DNA of 32,701 nucleotides from Phycisphaerae bacterium (GCA_016342495.1 JAEIOG010000059.1:1-32701), one strand, 5' to 3'. Numbered from the stretch's first letter, positions 7,851 through 15,192 are shown. Translations and numbers: made by a program. Notes: generated by a model from the sequence alone, not told the origin.

Positions 7851-9470
7851 ATGACAGTTACTAGATTTGCGCCATCGCCTACGGGATATTTACATGTAGG
7901 CGGGGCCCGGACGGCTTTGTTTTGTATGTTGCTGGCGCGGCATGAAGGCGGGAAATTCATTTTACGGATTGAAGATACTGATCAGAAGCGCAATACGCCA
8001 ACTGCAACCGAACAGGTAATGAAAGATTTGCGTTGGCTGGGTATTCAGTGGGACGAAGGTCCAGAAGTTGGCGGGCCAGCGGAGCCATATATGCAGAGTC
8101 AGCGGCGGGATATTTATGATAAATATATGCAGCAGCTACTGGAAGAGGGTAAGGCTTATTATTGTTTTGATACGCCAGAACAGATTCAGGAATTGCGTCA
8201 GAAGGCCCAGGATGAAAAGCGTTCGTTTTTGTATCCGCGGCCAACGGAGTTTCCTACAGCGGCTCAGGCGGAAAAGGCCAAAGCTGATGGATTGGCGGTA
8301 ACGGTGCGGATGATGATGCCTGAAACTGAAATGGTAGTTAATGATATTATTCGGGGTCAGGTGACATTTCCAGCGGGGGAATTTGGCGATTTTGTGATAC
8401 AAAAATCCGATGGTTTTCCTACATATCATTTTGCCTGTGTGGTTGATGATGAATTGATGGGTGTAACGCATATTATGCGAGGTCAGGAACATCTGATGAA
8501 TACACCTTATCATATGGCCTTGCAGGAAGCATTGGGTTTTAAGACGCCGAAGTATGCTCATATGTCGGTGACTGTCAGCGAAGGCGGCGGTAAGCTTTCC
8601 AAGCGTGAACGCGGCAAAGTTTTGCGTAAATTTATTAAGGATAATGCCGAGCTGGATTATATTGAACTGGCTGGTATTGGCGGGATGAGCGAGGAAGATT
8701 TTGGCTTGTTTATGAAGAATAAGCTGGCGCCGGATTCTCCGCAGATTGACGCTATAGCCAACCATATTGGTTTGCATCTGCCGGAAATTAATGTGATTGA
8801 TTTTAAGAAGAGCGGTTATCTGCCGGAAGCTATGGTTAATTTTCTGGCGACGCTGGGCTGGAGCAGTCCCGATGGCAAGGAAGTTATGAGCTATGATGAA
8901 CTGGTCGAAAAGTTTGATGTTAAACGGTTGAGTAAAACTAATAGTTTGTTTGATCGTAAGAAACTATCGTCTTTTAATATGGAGCATATGAAGACTGTGC
9001 CGGCGGATACATTGTTGGGGCATTTTAAGGCTTATCTGGAAATGAATGATTCGCCGATTCTTAAACGTTTTGATGATGCGGGGCTGGCGGAGATGTTGCG
9101 GGTTTGTGAAGGAGCTCGGAACTTTGAAGATGTGATGGCTAAGTGCGCGTTTATTGTCAAGGAAGAATTGGAGTTTGACCCTAAAGCGGTTAAGAAAGTT
9201 TTAGCCAAAGAAGGGGCAAAGGATATGCTTTTGCTGGTTGCCAAGGCTTTTGAAGGTTTGGGCGAATGGACTGAGCCGGTGATCCATGGGGCGATTGAAC
9301 AATTGTGTAAAGAGCATGAAGTCGGCATGGGCAAGGTCGCTCAGCCTATCCGGGTGGCTATCAGCGGGTCGATGGTTAGCCCTGGCATTGGGGATGCATT
9401 GGTTATGCTGGGTAAGGAAAAAACATTGGCACGGATTAATGGTGCTGTTGGGTTTATAGAACGCGGATGA
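7851..9470 (+). CDS. gltX: Glutamate--tRNA ligase
   Basis: Attaches glutamate to tRNA-Glu in the cytoplasm, a class I synthetase. The Rossmann core carries the HIGH-equivalent HVGG (15-18, in PSPTGYLHVGG), the RIEDTD block (39-44) and the KMSKS-equivalent KLSKR (248-252). AAGGAG sits nine bases before the ATG. At 539 residues it is longer than the usual 465-500: about 55 extra residues lie between KLSKR and GYLPEAMVNFLATLGWS (starting near 324), where most bacterial enzymes have only a short loop. The C-terminal anticodon-binding region is otherwise normal up to ARINGAV. The final I-E-R-G and stop are encoded by a dispersed repeat (starting 9456), so the natural end has apparently been replaced. 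If tRNA-Gln is also charged by this enzyme an amidotransferase is needed; none is visible here. Confidence 0.96.
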   Translation: MTVTRFAPSPTGYLHVGGARTALFCMLLARHEGGKFILRIEDTDQKRNTPTATEQVMKDLRWLGIQWDEGPEVGGPAEPYMQSQRRDIYDKYMQQLLEEGKAYYCFDTPEQIQELRQKAQDEKRSFLYPRPTEFPTAAQAEKAKADGLAVTVRMMMPETEMVVNDIIRGQVTFPAGEFGDFVIQKSDGFPTYHFACVVDDELMGVTHIMRGQEHLMNTPYHMALQEALGFKTPKYAHMSVTVSEGGGKLSKRERGKVLRKFIKDNAELDYIELAGIGGMSEEDFGLFMKNKLAPDSPQIDAIANHIGLHLPEINVIDFKKSGYLPEAMVNFLATLGWSSPDGKEVMSYDELVEKFDVKRLSKTNSLFDRKKLSSFNMEHMKTVPADTLLGHFKAYLEMNDSPILKRFDDAGLAEMLRVCEGARNFEDVMAKCAFIVKEELEFDPKAVKKVLAKEGAKDMLLLVAKAFEGLGEWTEPVIHGAIEQLCKEHEVGMGKVAQPIRVAISGSMVSPGIGDALVMLGKEKTLARINGAVGFIERG

Positions 9471-9554
9471 CGCGGATTTAGCGGATTTTAGCTGATAATT
9501 TTAGATGATTTAATGGTGCGTTAGAAAGCACGGCTTGGCCGATTTGCGTTCTAT
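9456..9554 (+). repeat. CGCGGAT-type dispersed repeat, copy 2, with 9-bp inverted ends
   Basis: Begins ATAGAACGC (9456-9464) and ends with its exact reverse complement GCGTTCTAT (9546-9554), giving a 99-base element. The left part contains three CGGAT units spaced about ten bases apart. Its first 15 bases supply the last four codons and the TGA stop of gltX. I see no clear target-site duplication. Confidence 0.6.
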
Positions 9555-9574
9555 TTATATGAAAGGGCATAGAT

Positions 9575-10480
9575 ATGTCATTAGTTGTTACGGGTTCGAT
9601 TGGTATTGATACGGTTACTACTCCATTTGGGAAGCTGGATGACTGTCTGGGCGGTTCGGCGATTTATTTTTCGATGGCGGCTAATTTTTTTAGTCCGGTT
9701 CGCTTTTTAGGTGTGGTTGGCGAAGATTGCCCATTTGATTTGCCGGAGTTTTTTGCAGGTCGCAATGTTGATCTTGAAGGCTTGGAAGTTCGCAAGGGCA
9801 GTAAGACTTTTCGCTGGCAGGGCAGTTATAGCGGTAATATGGATGAGGCTGTGACCGAAGGTGTTGAGCTGAATGTGTTGGCTGAGCAGCCACCGGTGGT
9901 ACCGGATGGGTATAAGGATAGCGAATATGTTTTTCTGGCCAATACTGCCCCGGCTTTGCAGATTCAATTGTTGAATGAGTTTCCCGATTGTAAGCTTTCG
10001 GTCGCCGATACGATGAACCTCTGGATTGAGACGGCTAAAGATGATTTGCTGGCATTGATGACGAAAATTGATGGGTTAGTGCTAAATGAAGGTGAAGCGA
10101 CGATGCTAACCGGTGAGCATAACCTGGCAACGGCGGCCGGTAAGATATTAGAGATGGGACCGGAATTTGTGGTTATTAAAAAAGGCCAACATGGTACATT
10201 GCTGCGGACTAAAGATGGTCAGTTTTTTGCTTTGCCGGCATGGCCAACCGAAGATGTTAAGGATCCAACCGGTGCTGGCGATAGTTTTGCTGGCGGGATG
10301 ATGGGTTATCTTGCTAATGCGGGTAAGTTTGATTTGGAGACCTTGAAAGCTGCGATTGCTTATGGTACCTGCACAGCTTCGCTGGTGATCGAAGATTTCA
10401 GTTTGAATCGCTGGGCTAAGGCCGGCAAGGGCGAAATTGATAGTCGGCTGGAGCAGTTGCGGGCGATGATGAAGTTTTAG
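9575..10480 (+). CDS. PfkB-family carbohydrate/nucleoside kinase
   Basis: Cytoplasmic ATP-dependent kinase of the ribokinase-like fold, 301 residues. The N-terminal substrate part has GSIGIDTV (7-14) and a GG motif (26-27); NEGEATMLTG (171-180) is the second family signature region; DPTGAGDSFAGG (230-241) is the ATP-binding and catalytic motif with base D236. AAAGGG precedes the ATG by about eight bases. The substrate cannot be fixed: ribose, adenosine and other sugars are all handled by this family, and neighbours do not help. It follows gltX after a 104-base gap filled by a repeat, and ends before a bidirectional-looking terminator. Confidence 0.88.
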   Translation: MSLVVTGSIGIDTVTTPFGKLDDCLGGSAIYFSMAANFFSPVRFLGVVGEDCPFDLPEFFAGRNVDLEGLEVRKGSKTFRWQGSYSGNMDEAVTEGVELNVLAEQPPVVPDGYKDSEYVFLANTAPALQIQLLNEFPDCKLSVADTMNLWIETAKDDLLALMTKIDGLVLNEGEATMLTGEHNLATAAGKILEMGPEFVVIKKGQHGTLLRTKDGQFFALPAWPTEDVKDPTGAGDSFAGGMMGYLANAGKFDLETLKAAIAYGTCTASLVIEDFSLNRWAKAGKGEIDSRLEQLRAMMKF

Positions 10481-10508
10481 GTTTGCTGGCACTTTAGCCA
10501 TATGAAGA

Positions 10509-10580
10509 AATACGCAACAATCGGCATCGCTATTGCGATATGATTTTTATCAGCATGGGCATAGCCCATCCTACCTGCGA
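10509..10580 (+). repeat. Hairpin repeat family, copy 2
   Basis: Runs from AATACGCAACAATCGGCATC to CCTACCTGCGA, about 72 bases. It contains GGGC-ATA-GCCC hairpin sequence and the near-palindrome TATTGCGATA. It starts 28 bases after the PfkB-family kinase stop. Just beyond it, at 10595-10609, lies a 15-base word shared with 397-411. Confidence 0.75.
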
Positions 10581-10629
10581 CTTGCTTTATATAGCCGCTT
10601 CGTGCTGTTCAGATTATATAGTTTTGTTG

Positions 10630-10657
10630 AAAACGCTTTCATAGGGAGGCGTTTTTT
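10630..10657 (+). terminator. Terminator between convergent genes
   Basis: AAAACGCTTTC pairs with GGAGGCGTTTT (11 bp with G-T wobbles, four-base loop) and is followed by further T residues. It would end plus-strand transcription from the kinase gene, and its edge touches the stop codon of the small PEP-CTERM gene read in the other direction. Confidence 0.65.
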
Positions 10658-10853
10658 ATTTGTCTGAAACTTTTGGTTTGCGTCGTCGCAGTAAGAACAG
10701 GGTGCTGATGGCAAATAGAACTATGGTTGTTGGTTCGGGGACGGTTGTGGTGTCAGGGTTGACTATGGGGCTGGCGGCAATTGTTCCGGCGTAACAGTTG
10801 CCGGTAGCTACCAGGGCAATAATAGCAACATTTTTAAGATTTGAACAAATCAT
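10656..10853 (-). CDS. Minimal PEP-CTERM protein (65 residues)
   Basis: A complete small gene: AGGAGGA lies six bases before the ATG at 10853, the best ribosome site in the window. The product has an N-terminal signal peptide (hydrophobic residues about 7-20, likely cleavage after C-Y-A around 22), a linker of only about 15 residues rich in P, D and T, then VPEPTT, a hydrophobic stretch and RRRKPK, which is a PEP-CTERM tail. No room is left for a folded domain. It could be a small surface peptide released or anchored by exosortase, or the remains of a longer gene that lost its middle. The strong ribosome site and intact frame favour a working gene, but function is unknown. Confidence 0.7.
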   Translation of the reverse strand: MICSNLKNVAIIALVATGNCYAGTIAASPIVNPDTTTVPEPTTIVLFAISTLFLLRRRKPKVSDK

Positions 10854-11143
10854 TTCTATCCTCCTAGATAAAAAATCAAGGCTAACGCAAAAGGGCTAAC
10901 AGGCATAGCTGTAAAAAAACTAGTAAGCCTTAACGGGATAAATATGATACAATGGTTTTTCCTAGTTTGGCAAGTGTTTTCCATTGTTATTCTATATGTG
11001 GGAATGCAGGTTTTTTGTATGTGCAGCAATAGCAGGGGTTTAGCAGAATGAAAATAATGCTGAAAAAGTTAAAAAAAAAGGGTTTTTTGACATTGATTCA
11101 TATTAAAGGTAGAATGAATTGAGAAGATTTTAATATAGGAGTC
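10854..11143. other. Divergent intergenic region between the small PEP-CTERM gene and thpR
   Basis: These 290 bases contain the thpR promoter (11087-11115) and presumably the promoter of the minus-strand small PEP-CTERM gene; on the minus strand TTGCCA followed after 18 bases by TATCAT near 10935-10965 is a possible but weak candidate. The words GGCTAAC(GC) and AAGGCTAA/TTAAGGCTT near 10880-10935 form partial repeats. I see no gene. Confidence 0.4.
11087..11115 (+). promoter_or_regulatory. Sigma-70-type promoter of thpR
   Basis: TTGACA (11087-11092), 17 bases, TAGAAT (11110-11115); the gene starts about 30 bases downstream. Confidence 0.7.
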
Positions 11144-11146
11144 ATG

Positions 11147-11719
11147 ATGATACGTTGTTTTATTGCTATTGAATTGGATGAAGATGTTCGCAGCCGCATA
11201 GAGCTTTTGCAAGGGCAGTTGCGTCGGCAGTTGCGCGGCAAGGATAAAGGTTTGAAATGGGTAAAGTCTGGAAGTATTCACCTGACCCTGAAGTTTCTAG
11301 GGGAGATAGAAGATAAATATATCCCTGATATTTGCAGTGCTCTGAGCGAAACGGTTGAGGAATTTTCTGCTTTTGATTTTGATATTGATCGTTTGGGGAC
11401 TTTTCCGGAAAATGGGCCCGCCAGGGTATTGTGGTTGGGTATTGGTCAGGGCTCAGAGCAGTTAGCGGGATTACAGGATAAAATTGACCAGCGTTTAGCC
11501 GATTTGGGTATTGAGCCAGAAGGTAAAAAGTTTGTGGCTCATCTTACGCTGGCCCGGATTAAAAACAGCGATACGGGTCGGGAATTAAAGGAAATTGTCG
11601 CAGGTGATATATCGATGGATATTGGAATTCAGGATGTTTGTGAGGTCAGGATAATCCAAAGCGTATCTGGCAAGGAAGGGCCAAGCTATGTGCCTGTGCA
11701 TACAGCGAAGTTGAAATAA
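11147..11719 (+). CDS. thpR: RNA 2',3'-cyclic phosphodiesterase (2'-5' RNA ligase family)
   Basis: Two-histidine (2H) phosphoesterase of 190 residues that opens 2',3'-cyclic phosphates on RNA; the E. coli homologue was first known as a 2'-5' RNA ligase for tRNA halves. Both catalytic HxTx motifs are intact: HLTL at 45-48 followed by KFLGE, and HLTL at 132-135 followed by ARI. The N-terminus RCFIAIEL is typical. Two adjacent ATGs (11144 and 11147) are possible; AGGAG at 11137-11141 is better spaced for the second. It has its own promoter, and converges on the sulfatase gene. The physiological RNA substrate in bacteria is not settled. Confidence 0.92.
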   Translation: MIRCFIAIELDEDVRSRIELLQGQLRRQLRGKDKGLKWVKSGSIHLTLKFLGEIEDKYIPDICSALSETVEEFSAFDFDIDRLGTFPENGPARVLWLGIGQGSEQLAGLQDKIDQRLADLGIEPEGKKFVAHLTLARIKNSDTGRELKEIVAGDISMDIGIQDVCEVRIIQSVSGKEGPSYVPVHTAKLK

Positions 11720-11748
11720 AAAAGGCTCGGTAAAATTACCAGAGCCTT
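11716..11748 (-). terminator. Terminator of the sulfatase gene
   Basis: On the minus strand AAGGCTC plus TGGTAA pairs with TTACC plus GAGCCTT (12 pairs with one bulge, tiny loop) and runs into TTTTTTATTT. It overlaps the stop codon of the convergent thpR gene. Confidence 0.75.
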
Positions 11749-11764
11749 AGGATAAGTATTTGAT

Positions 11765-13219
11765 TTATGATTTATCCCAGAATGTACCTTCTGTCTGGAG
11801 TTGCTTTTGGAAGTTTTCCAGGTCGGTCAATAGTTCTTTAACGATTTCTGGATGTTCTGCGGCCCGGTCGATTCTTTCGCTTAGGTCTTGTTCGACCTGG
11901 AAGAGTAGCGGTTTTTCGCGTGAAGCGGTGAAGCCATAGTTGTCGCCGGTTTGCGAGCCGATTCGGATATGCAGTTTCCATGGACCTTTGCGAATGGCTG
12001 ATGGTTTATTGTCGTGATAGCTATAGAAAAAGCGGAAAGGCTGGAATTTTTCTTTTGGTTTGTCAGACATTAGCAGTGGGCCAATGTTGCAGCCATCAAT
12101 TGTGCGGTCGGTGGGAAGATTAATACCGGTGATATTGAAAATGGTTGGGAGAATATCTAAGGTGCTGGCGGGAATTTGCAGGTTTCTATTTGCGGGGATT
12201 TTTCCGGGCCAACAGAAGATACCGGGAACTCGATGGCCACCTTCCCAGGTTGAGCCTTTGCCGTCACGGAAAGGAGTGGCATAGCCAACGTGCATGCGAG
12301 CTTCGCCATATTTGCTTTTTTCGGTATTTCTAAATCGAATCCAGGGGCCATTGTCAGATGAGAAAATAATTAAGGTATTGTCGGTGATGCCGCAATCTTC
12401 TAAAGTTTTTCTGACTTTGCCAACAGAATCATCAATTTCTTCCATGACATCGCCAAGCAAGCCACGCCTTGACCTCCCTTTGAAACTTTCGCTGGCATGA
12501 ATGCCAAGATGGGGCATGTTGTGAGCAATATAGGCGAAAAATGGTTTGTCTTTGTTGGCTTTAATGAAATCTACCGCAGCGTTTGCATATCGCCCGGTAA
12601 GTGATTCGCAAGCTTTGGTATTTGAAGGGAGATTTTTGGTGATGATGCTATAGCCATCGACGGGTTCATGGCCAGTGGGGTCTTTTTGTATGAGCATGGC
12701 ATTTGAATAGTCATGGGAGACATTGGTGCCGATCCAGGTGTCAAATCCGTTGGCCAGTGGCAGGCTTTTGGAGTCAAAGCTATTGTTTTTATTTGGCGTT
12801 CCCAGATGCCATTTGCCAAACATTCCGGTGGCATAACCTTTTGATTTCAGGCCTTTTGCCAGGGTGATTTCTTTTTCGTGGATGTATTTTTTTGATTCTG
12901 GGCCAATTACCCAGCTACCCAGGCCTGATCGCCCCGGATAGCGTCCGGTCAAAAGAGAATATCGAGAAGCGCTGCAGGCGGCGGTAGTTACGTAAAACTG
13001 GGAGAAACTGGTGCCATCCTGTTTTAATTTCGAGATATTGGGTGTTCGGATAACGGGATTGCCATTATGTTCGTAGTCTCCGTAGCCGCTGTCATCAAGG
13101 AAAAAAATGACGATATTGGGTAATTGTTGTTTTTGCTCTTGCCCAAAAGAAAAATTTCTGGAAGTAAATAGCCCTGCGGTCGTCATTCCGGCCAATTTCA
13201 AAAAGTTGCGTCGATTCAT
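11765..13219 (-). CDS. Exported sulfatase (arylsulfatase family)
   Basis: Predicted to hydrolyse sulfate esters, probably on a sulfated polysaccharide, outside the cytoplasm. The 484-residue protein opens with a twin-arginine signal (N-R-R-N-F-L-K, hydrophobic to about 20). The sulfatase core shows the metal pair D42-D43 in FFLDDSGYGDY, and the modification site C82-S-A-S-R86, where C82 must become formylglycine; most relatives have CxPSR, but CxAxR is an accepted variant. A later SSDNGPW block supplies the other metal ligands. AGAGGG precedes the ATG by six bases. It stands alone with its own promoter (13278-13306) and terminator. No maturation enzyme is encoded nearby. The exact substrate is unknown. 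Confidence 0.93.
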   Translation of the reverse strand: MNRRNFLKLAGMTTAGLFTSRNFSFGQEQKQQLPNIVIFFLDDSGYGDYEHNGNPVIRTPNISKLKQDGTSFSQFYVTTAACSASRYSLLTGRYPGRSGLGSWVIGPESKKYIHEKEITLAKGLKSKGYATGMFGKWHLGTPNKNNSFDSKSLPLANGFDTWIGTNVSHDYSNAMLIQKDPTGHEPVDGYSIITKNLPSNTKACESLTGRYANAAVDFIKANKDKPFFAYIAHNMPHLGIHASESFKGRSRRGLLGDVMEEIDDSVGKVRKTLEDCGITDNTLIIFSSDNGPWIRFRNTEKSKYGEARMHVGYATPFRDGKGSTWEGGHRVPGIFCWPGKIPANRNLQIPASTLDILPTIFNITGINLPTDRTIDGCNIGPLLMSDKPKEKFQPFRFFYSYHDNKPSAIRKGPWKLHIRIGSQTGDNYGFTASREKPLLFQVEQDLSERIDRAAEHPEIVKELLTDLENFQKQLQTEGTFWDKS

Positions 13220-13277
13220 AATACCCTCTTAATTTGGTGTACGAAAATTTCACGAATTCATTTGCAGTTGGCTGGTA

Positions 13278-13306
13278 ATAATATGAGCCTAGTTAATATT
13301 ATGCAA
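13278..13306 (-). promoter_or_regulatory. Putative promoter of the sulfatase gene
   Basis: On the minus strand TTGCAT (13301-13306), 17 bases, TATTAT (13278-13283), about 60 bases before the start codon. The -10 box is good, the -35 box only partial. Confidence 0.45.
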
Positions 13307-13387
13307 ACAGTTTTATATTAAGTAATGTCATGAAAAAGTAAAATGGGACTGGAAAAATGAAAAGATTAGTTCTGCGCATAAAAAAAG

Positions 13388-13461
13388 GGTGAAAGACGGG
13401 GCTCGAACCCGCGACCCCTAGGACCACAACCTAGTGCTCTACCAACTGAGCTACTATCACC
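13388..13461 (-). tRNA. tRNA-His (anticodon GTG)
   Basis: The minus strand folds as a tRNA: acceptor with the extra G at -1 opposite C73, D-arm AGCTCAGTTGGTAGAGC, anticodon stem CTAGG/CCTAG around loop TTGTGGT (anticodon GTG), and T-arm GCGGG-TTCGAGC-CCCGT. The G-1:C73 pair is the histidine identity mark. One acceptor pair is a T-T mismatch (positions 5 and 68). CCA is not encoded; a run of T follows and may end transcription. A 7-bp hairpin lies just upstream (13467-13484). Confidence 0.95.
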
Positions 13462-13491
13462 ACGGTTTGACTTGGAAAAGTCAAGACGAGT

Positions 13492-13519
13492 ATTTTAGCG
13501 ATTTAAGAAGATTTGTCAA
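13492..13519 (-). promoter_or_regulatory. Promoter of tRNA-His
   Basis: On the minus strand TTGACA (13514-13519), 16 bases, TAAAAT (13492-13497), about 30 bases before the tRNA. Between them and the tRNA lies the perfect hairpin TTGACTT-TTCC-AAGTCAA in the leader. Confidence 0.65.
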
Positions 13520-13562
13520 CTGGGAAAATGGATTAATATTGGGGGATGGGTTGTTTTTGGCC

Positions 13563-13597
13563 AAAAAAATAACCCTGAAAGATAAATCCAGAGTTAT
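13563..13597 (-). terminator. Terminator of accD
   Basis: On the minus strand ATAACTCTG pairs with CAGGGTTAT (one T-G) and is followed by seven T residues, about 30 bases after the accD stop. Confidence 0.85.
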
Positions 13598-13625
13598 GCA
13601 ATATTTTTAAGAGTCTGTTTAGTAA

Positions 13626-14462
13626 TTACTTACCGCAATAATCGATGACACGGGCTATTTCGCTGCGCAGGTCTTTTCGGGCTACAATCATATCGACAAA
13701 ACCATGTTCCATAAGAAATTCGGCCCGTTGGAATCCTTCTGGCAGTTCGACTTTAATGGTATTCCAGATGGTTCTGGGCCCGGCAAAGCCAATCATGGCA
13801 TTGGGTTCGGCGATAATGACATCGCCAAGCATGGCAAAACTAGCGGTTACGCCACCAGTTGTCGGATCGCAAAGTACAGAGATGAAGAGTCCGTCGGCAT
13901 CATCAAGTTTAGCTAATGCGGCTGAGGTTTTAGCCATCTGCATGAGAGAAAGGGCACCTTCCTGCATTCGAGCACCGCCAGAACAACTGGCAATAACTAA
14001 AGGTAAGCCAGTTTCCAGAGCTAATTCGGCTGCTCTGGTGATTTTTTCACCCACGACAGATCCCATTGAGGCGCCAATAAAACCGAAATCCATAGCGGCC
14101 AAAATTACTGGTCGGCCCTTGATAAAGCCTCTTCCGACAATGACGGCTTCTTTTAATCCGGTTTTTTTCTTGGCGGCAGCGATGCGGTCTGGGTATGTTT
14201 TGCTGTCTACAAAACCCAGAGGATTTACAGTTTGGAATTCGGTCATAAGCTCTTCGAAAGTGCCTTCGTCGCATAAATGATTAATGCGTTCCTGGGCACT
14301 GATACGGAAATGATGCTGACATTCAGGACAAACACCCTGATTTGCTTTTACGTTTTTAGTAAAGAGGGTGTTGCCACAAGAAGGGCATTGCTGCCATAGT
14401 CCTTCGGGCATTTCCAGTCTTTTTTGTAAAGAAAAGCCATCCCATGATGCTTTTGCGCACAT
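13626..14462 (-). CDS. accD: Acetyl-CoA carboxylase carboxyltransferase subunit beta
   Basis: Beta half of the carboxyltransferase that moves carboxyl from biotin to acetyl-CoA, making malonyl-CoA for fatty acid synthesis; it works in the cytoplasm with AccA, which is not in this window. Numbered from the ATG at 14462 (278 residues; AAGGA seven bases upstream; an in-frame TTG two codons earlier is less likely): four-cysteine zinc ribbon C26, C29, C45, C48; carboxyltransferase domain with the GGAR motif at 162-165 in CSGGARMQEG; and FAGPRTI near 230. Length and order match the family. It begins 30 bases after the histidine-phosphatase-like gene, so the two are probably one transcript starting at the promoter near 15163-15192. 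Confidence 0.96.
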   Translation of the reverse strand: MCAKASWDGFSLQKRLEMPEGLWQQCPSCGNTLFTKNVKANQGVCPECQHHFRISAQERINHLCDEGTFEELMTEFQTVNPLGFVDSKTYPDRIAAAKKKTGLKEAVIVGRGFIKGRPVILAAMDFGFIGASMGSVVGEKITRAAELALETGLPLVIASCSGGARMQEGALSLMQMAKTSAALAKLDDADGLFISVLCDPTTGGVTASFAMLGDVIIAEPNAMIGFAGPRTIWNTIKVELPEGFQRAEFLMEHGFVDMIVARKDLRSEIARVIDYCGK

Positions 14463-14492
14463 ATACAAATCCTTATGTTAAAAGGGTTTATT

Positions 14493-15131
14493 TTATTCTT
14501 GAGTTACAACCACTGTTCCGGTCGGAACGTTTTTATTGCCATTGTCAGTAAGGTTGAAAACAGTCATTTCAGCTTCCTGTTCGATAACATTCCACAGTTG
14601 ATTTAAGGGTTTGCCAGTTAAAATACATTCAATCAGAGCCGCAGCAATCGGAGCGGCAACGATGGAGATTGTTTTTCCAGTATTTTTACGGTTTATCAGT
14701 TTTAGGGCATCTTGCATGCGGTCTAAAGCGTTTTCGATAGCTTCGCCTTCGGGTGGACAGATGGAAGTCGGATCGCTTTGCCACATTCTAAAAGCTTTGC
14801 CATATCGCTGTTTGATGTCGGCAATGCGTAAACCTTGCCAAAGTCCGCAATCCAACTCGTGCATATCGGTAATGGTTTTTAGTTTTACCTGACATATGTT
14901 GGCCAGAAATTCGGCTGTCGCGCCGGAAGATTCGTTTCCGCTGCTGTATATTTTTTTTATATTAGCTTCGGTCAGATGTTTTGCCAATAGACGCAGTGGT
15001 TCTTTGCCCTCGGTAGACAGTGGCAAAGGCAATGTCCCCTGTAATCGTCTGTCGTCCGGGTCGGCTTTATTTTCTGAGTTTTCATTGTCCCAGGCTGTAC
15101 GTCCAGCTCTGACCAGTATTAGTTTTTCCAT
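14493..15131 (-). CDS. Histidine-phosphatase-fold protein lacking catalytic residues (probable pseudoenzyme)
   Basis: The 212-residue protein clearly has the phosphoglycerate mutase-like (branch 1 histidine phosphatase) layout: LVRxGxTxW at the N-terminus, PLSTEGKEPLRLLAKHL, IYSSxxxSSGATAEFLA, HELDCGLWQG (91-100), PPEGEAIENALDRM (126-139) and the C-terminal strand-helix. But the active site is gone: the RHG motif reads R8-A9-G10, so the phospho-accepting histidine is alanine; the S-x-L-x-R-A arginine is S68; and the second histidine of VSHG is A160 (VAAP). Only R8 and E92 remain. It should not be a phosphatase by the usual mechanism; a binding or regulatory role is possible. It lies directly upstream of accD on the same strand. 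The frame is intact and length normal, so it is not an obvious decaying gene. Confidence 0.82.
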   Translation of the reverse strand: MEKLILVRAGRTAWDNENSENKADPDDRRLQGTLPLPLSTEGKEPLRLLAKHLTEANIKKIYSSGNESSGATAEFLANICQVKLKTITDMHELDCGLWQGLRIADIKQRYGKAFRMWQSDPTSICPPEGEAIENALDRMQDALKLINRKNTGKTISIVAAPIAAALIECILTGKPLNQLWNVIEQEAEMTVFNLTDNGNKNVPTGTVVVTQE

Positions 15132-15162
15132 AGATTATAATTTACTCCAATGGTAGGGGGTA

Positions 15163-15192
15163 ATTATAGCCTAAAACAGGTGGCTTATGCAA
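15163..15192 (-). promoter_or_regulatory. Promoter of the pseudophosphatase-accD unit
   Basis: On the minus strand TTGCAT (15187-15192), 18 bases, perfect TATAAT (15163-15168), about 30 bases before the start codon. The only Shine-Dalgarno-like word, GGAG, is rather far (13 bases) from the ATG. Confidence 0.55.

Noticed and set aside
4922-13219. A polysaccharide-degradation locus formed by GH20 and the sulfatase
   Set aside because: The two genes are over 4 kb apart on opposite strands with housekeeping genes in between and separate promoters and terminators.
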